The notes under the pieces are model-generated. The model had not been told where the DNA came from. It did no database searches and worked only from the letters and a program-made list of their open reading frames with translations. The translations under genes and the position numbers were made by a program. From Bryopsis sp. KO-2023 (taxonomy: Eukaryota > Chlorophyta > Ulvophyceae > Bryopsidales > Bryopsidaceae): a stretch of DNA of 59,101 bases. The stretch spans positions 1 through 59,101 of the forward strand of contig BSYQ01000022.1 in assembly GCA_030272585.1 (NCBI GenBank). Direction: 5' to 3'. Within the stretch, counting starts at the first letter, position 1; each line of letters starts with the position of its first letter. Of this stretch, positions 56,815-59,101 are shown piece after piece.

Positions 56815-57290
56815 GGTTCAGTGTACCTGATAGTGTTTTAGTCCGCCGAGTGCGCCTTAGAGTGCGCCTGAGTGCGCCGAGGTTGTTTAGGTTAGAGCCG
56901 AGGGTGGCGTGGTACACTGACGCGTGTTCGAACGCGAGTAAGACGGATGGGACTCCGGCACCGTCAGTGGACTACACTTTCTAGTATATAAGCTACGCTC
57001 GTTCATTGTTATTTTGACCCTACTGTAAGAACGGGATTCGTGGGAATGGTGTGTGCCCGCTTGTGTGTTGTGTGTGTGTGTTTTGTCTAAGTGTTTGCCC
57101 GACGCAATCACTTATCCACCTAAGTGTTCTAGTAGCGTTTACAACCGCGCTAGCTAGAGAGTTGTCTAACCACAGACTCCACAAGTATACTTGCGTTAAC
57201 CGCAAGCTATCACGAATCCAACCAACACAGCCAACCACTACTGCGTCACCCACGTTCACAAGCTTCACTATCAGTACCGATAATCAGCCT
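56815..57290 (+). promoter_or_regulatory. TATA-containing, LTR-like region
   Basis: The motif GAGTGCGCC occurs three times at 56848-56880. The complementary pair CAGTGTACC (56819) and GGTACACTG (56911) brackets it. AGTATATAAGCTACG at about 56982 is a good TATA box, followed by C/A-rich sequence. The arrangement resembles the U3-R part of an LTR, but no second copy, PBS or TG...CA border is visible in the window. Confidence 0.35.
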
Positions 57291-57734
57291 GTCTCGAATT
57301 CAATCCCAAGACTCACAATTTCTGTAACTACGCACTCCCTAACCACAAGGTAACAAGAGGTAATCTCTGAAGCAACATGGGTCTTGATTCATGGTTGCTT
57401 TTGGTTAATATTATTTCAATTATCCTCTTGGACGTCGTTCGAGACGTGTGATCATGGCCCGGAGTTTGATGTTAGCTCGGGCCGGTCGACTGTTTGTTTT
57501 TTTTTCGGGGAGCGGTTTTCGTGTACAGAATCTATGCTGCGAATCACGAAGAAGAGCCGGCTCCCTTTAATTTTCCGGTCTCTCCCTTAGGTTTACTCCT
57601 TACAAATCGGGGCACGCTTCAAAAGAAAAAACAAAACGAAAAGGCTTCATCTTCATTGAAACTAAATTCTTATCAATCCTGTTTAGTCTAAATTCTTTTT
57701 TCTAGACACACGAAGTATACATACATAAATTGTC
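57291..57734. other. Unannotated sequence
   Basis: A short hydrophobic frame from ATG 57377 (MGLDSWLLLVNIISIILLD) ends after 24 codons. Frame 57384-57590 is not convincing. Confidence 0.35.
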
Positions 57735-58040
57735 AAAAGTTGATCAAAGATCGCTCATCATCGCTCTCCACATTGAAACCACTGGAACCGGGGCCCATAG
57801 GTAATCCCACCTCTTGCGAAAAAGTTTTTCCTTGATATTTAAGAAAATTCGTGGATAAAGTTAGTTTCCTGGTTCCCATAATAAAGTTAATAGCGTTAGA
57901 CTCGGCAGTAAAAAAGTTAGAAGAGCCCTCCTTTTTCTCCATTTCTTTCAAGATAATTCTATCGGAAAGCAACGTAATGTCATCCTTGAGCTTCGCCATA
58001 TCCGCGCATCTCCTATCGGAACGCGTTTCAAGTATTCATT
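57735..58040 (-). pseudogene. Possible reverse transcriptase fragment
   Basis: The minus-strand frame (ATG at 57999, open from about 58040) reads DDITLLSDRIILKEMEK, then FIMGTRKLTLSTNFLKYQGK and TFSQEVGLPMGPG. The layout n.F...G..y.Q..G.pMG matches the RT region before motif B in Penelope-like and some other RTs. The expected S/P after PMG is changed and no YxDD region follows, so it would be a fragment. I hold this loosely. Confidence 0.35.
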
Positions 58041-59101
58041 CGTAGCACCGGCCCCTACCATTGATTTTGCAATTTTTTTATGTTTAAATTTTCGGTACCA
58101 ACTTCAATTCCATGCGAGGGGAAAAAAACACACGACCATTGTACGGAAGATCCGCCACTCTTATGTTTCCTCGCGGCCTCCATTACTTTTCATCATCCTT
58201 ACAGAACGTATCAAATTTCTCCCCCATAGCACGCTTCATTCGCTTTTCAATAATCGATTTGAGAATTACTATGATAGTTTCAGCCTAGGAATAACATAAC
58301 CTATTGTGCTCAAAATATTATCGCTATATATATCTAGATAGGGCATCTTTCTTTTTTGTTTCGGGTCTCTATCCCATACCCCACACACAAGCTCAGGGCA
58401 CAACCTGGGCCCAAGCTTGACGCCCAGCAGAAACTGCGTCGACAAGCGGACAGACCTCAAGCCGGGGAACGATAGGGGCACCCGCCAAAACGATGGCGAC
58501 AACAATGATGATAAACGTTAGAAAAGTTAAAGCCCTGGTTTCGACAAATATCCTTGCAATCCAGGATAGAACTGCAATTGTTCTCGTAGAGGGCCAATGG
58601 TTTTGACGAACTTAATCCGAAACATCAGGATCTGCATGATGGTTTCTCATAAATTGTTCGTGCTTCCTCCCGTTCTGGGTTTGAACAGATACGAGTCCCT
58701 TCAATAAAGGTCTTTTTGAAGGTGCTAATCGCCCCTGTTTTGGGTAACAAAGGGAAGCACCGAAATTTTTACAAGAGATCCATCAAATAAGGACAATACC
58801 ACATAAATACAAACCAACAGAGAACTCCATCCGATCCCAAACAGAAATATACTTCCACCCTCTACTACCACCAACAGAATTCTATTTCTTTCAACACATT
58901 TCTTCTTCCACCAACTGAACTTTTTGTAGAGATAAAAATATAGAAAGACAAATGCACAAATCAACCTAATAATCACACTCACTTTTCCTCACCTCCAACA
59001 ACTTTAACTCACCAAAGACCTCACCATGATACTTCACATCCTGCGGTTTTTTTATTTTTTTGCTTGGCGCCTTGACAATTTTTGTTTCCATTCCAAAAAA
59101 A
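58041..59101. other. Unannotated sequence to the window end
   Basis: No supported gene. Minus-strand frames 58505-58269 and 58982-58725 are hydrophobic and unremarkable. The window ends in an A/T-rich tract. Confidence 0.4.

Overview
This is eukaryotic nuclear DNA that is poor in genes and dense in repeats. The evidence is GT-AG introns in the one apparently intact gene, several classes of eukaryotic transposon, tRNA-like pol III box A/B sequences, and fragments of nuclear-type SSU and LSU rRNA. I could not fix the lineage: a multicellular alga, plant or fungus would all fit. Most coding signal belongs to mobile elements, and most of those reading frames carry stops or frameshifts.

Left arm, 1-10.4 kb. 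A near full-length non-LTR retrotransposon (pol 2426-6153, + strand) has an RT, a CCHC zinc knuckle and a C-terminal restriction-like endonuclease. A 38-bp piece of the universally conserved 3' part of 18S rRNA lies just upstream (1982-2019), suggesting an rDNA-targeting lineage. A second, clearly diverged relative (8349-9877) is cut off at its 3' side and abuts a DUF6729-like fragment. Both elements start with almost the same 158-bp GC-rich leader (2026-2183 and 8092-8249, one difference) although their proteins look only about 40% alike in the part I compared by eye. Between them lies an ORF1-like gene (6537-7488), which has a relative on the minus strand at 46.1-46.7 kb.

Middle, 13-29 kb. 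Decayed Ty3/gypsy-like pol pieces, a TA-flanked MITE (15409-15687), five scattered copies of one repeat family (18.1, 21.6, 25.9, 27.0 and, inverted, 45.6-44.8 kb), and two strongly palindromic hAT-type elements (22234-22699 and 23735-24891). Both hAT elements have perfect 8-bp target duplications and a different tRNA-like sequence at the centre.

Right half, 29-59 kb. Long A/T-rich low-complexity DNA (30.8-32.9 and 39-41.6 kb), an LSU rRNA scrap next to a perfect hairpin (33.1-33.25 kb), and the best protein-coding gene: a minus-strand, four-exon gene (38618-36701) for a predicted 329-residue secreted, alanine- and cysteine-rich protein. An 860-bp Stowaway-like MITE with about 196-bp inverted repeats follows (40408-41267). 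From 41.3 to 59.1 kb I see mostly decayed or unidentified sequence: two tRNA-like repeats, a 25-bp perfect hairpin, a decayed minus-strand gene at 55.3-56.6 kb and a possible RT fragment at 57.7-58.0 kb.

The features do not form an operon or pathway. The window reads as a transposon graveyard holding one host gene, with repeated contact between tRNA or rRNA sequence and mobile DNA. All alignments and folds were done by eye.
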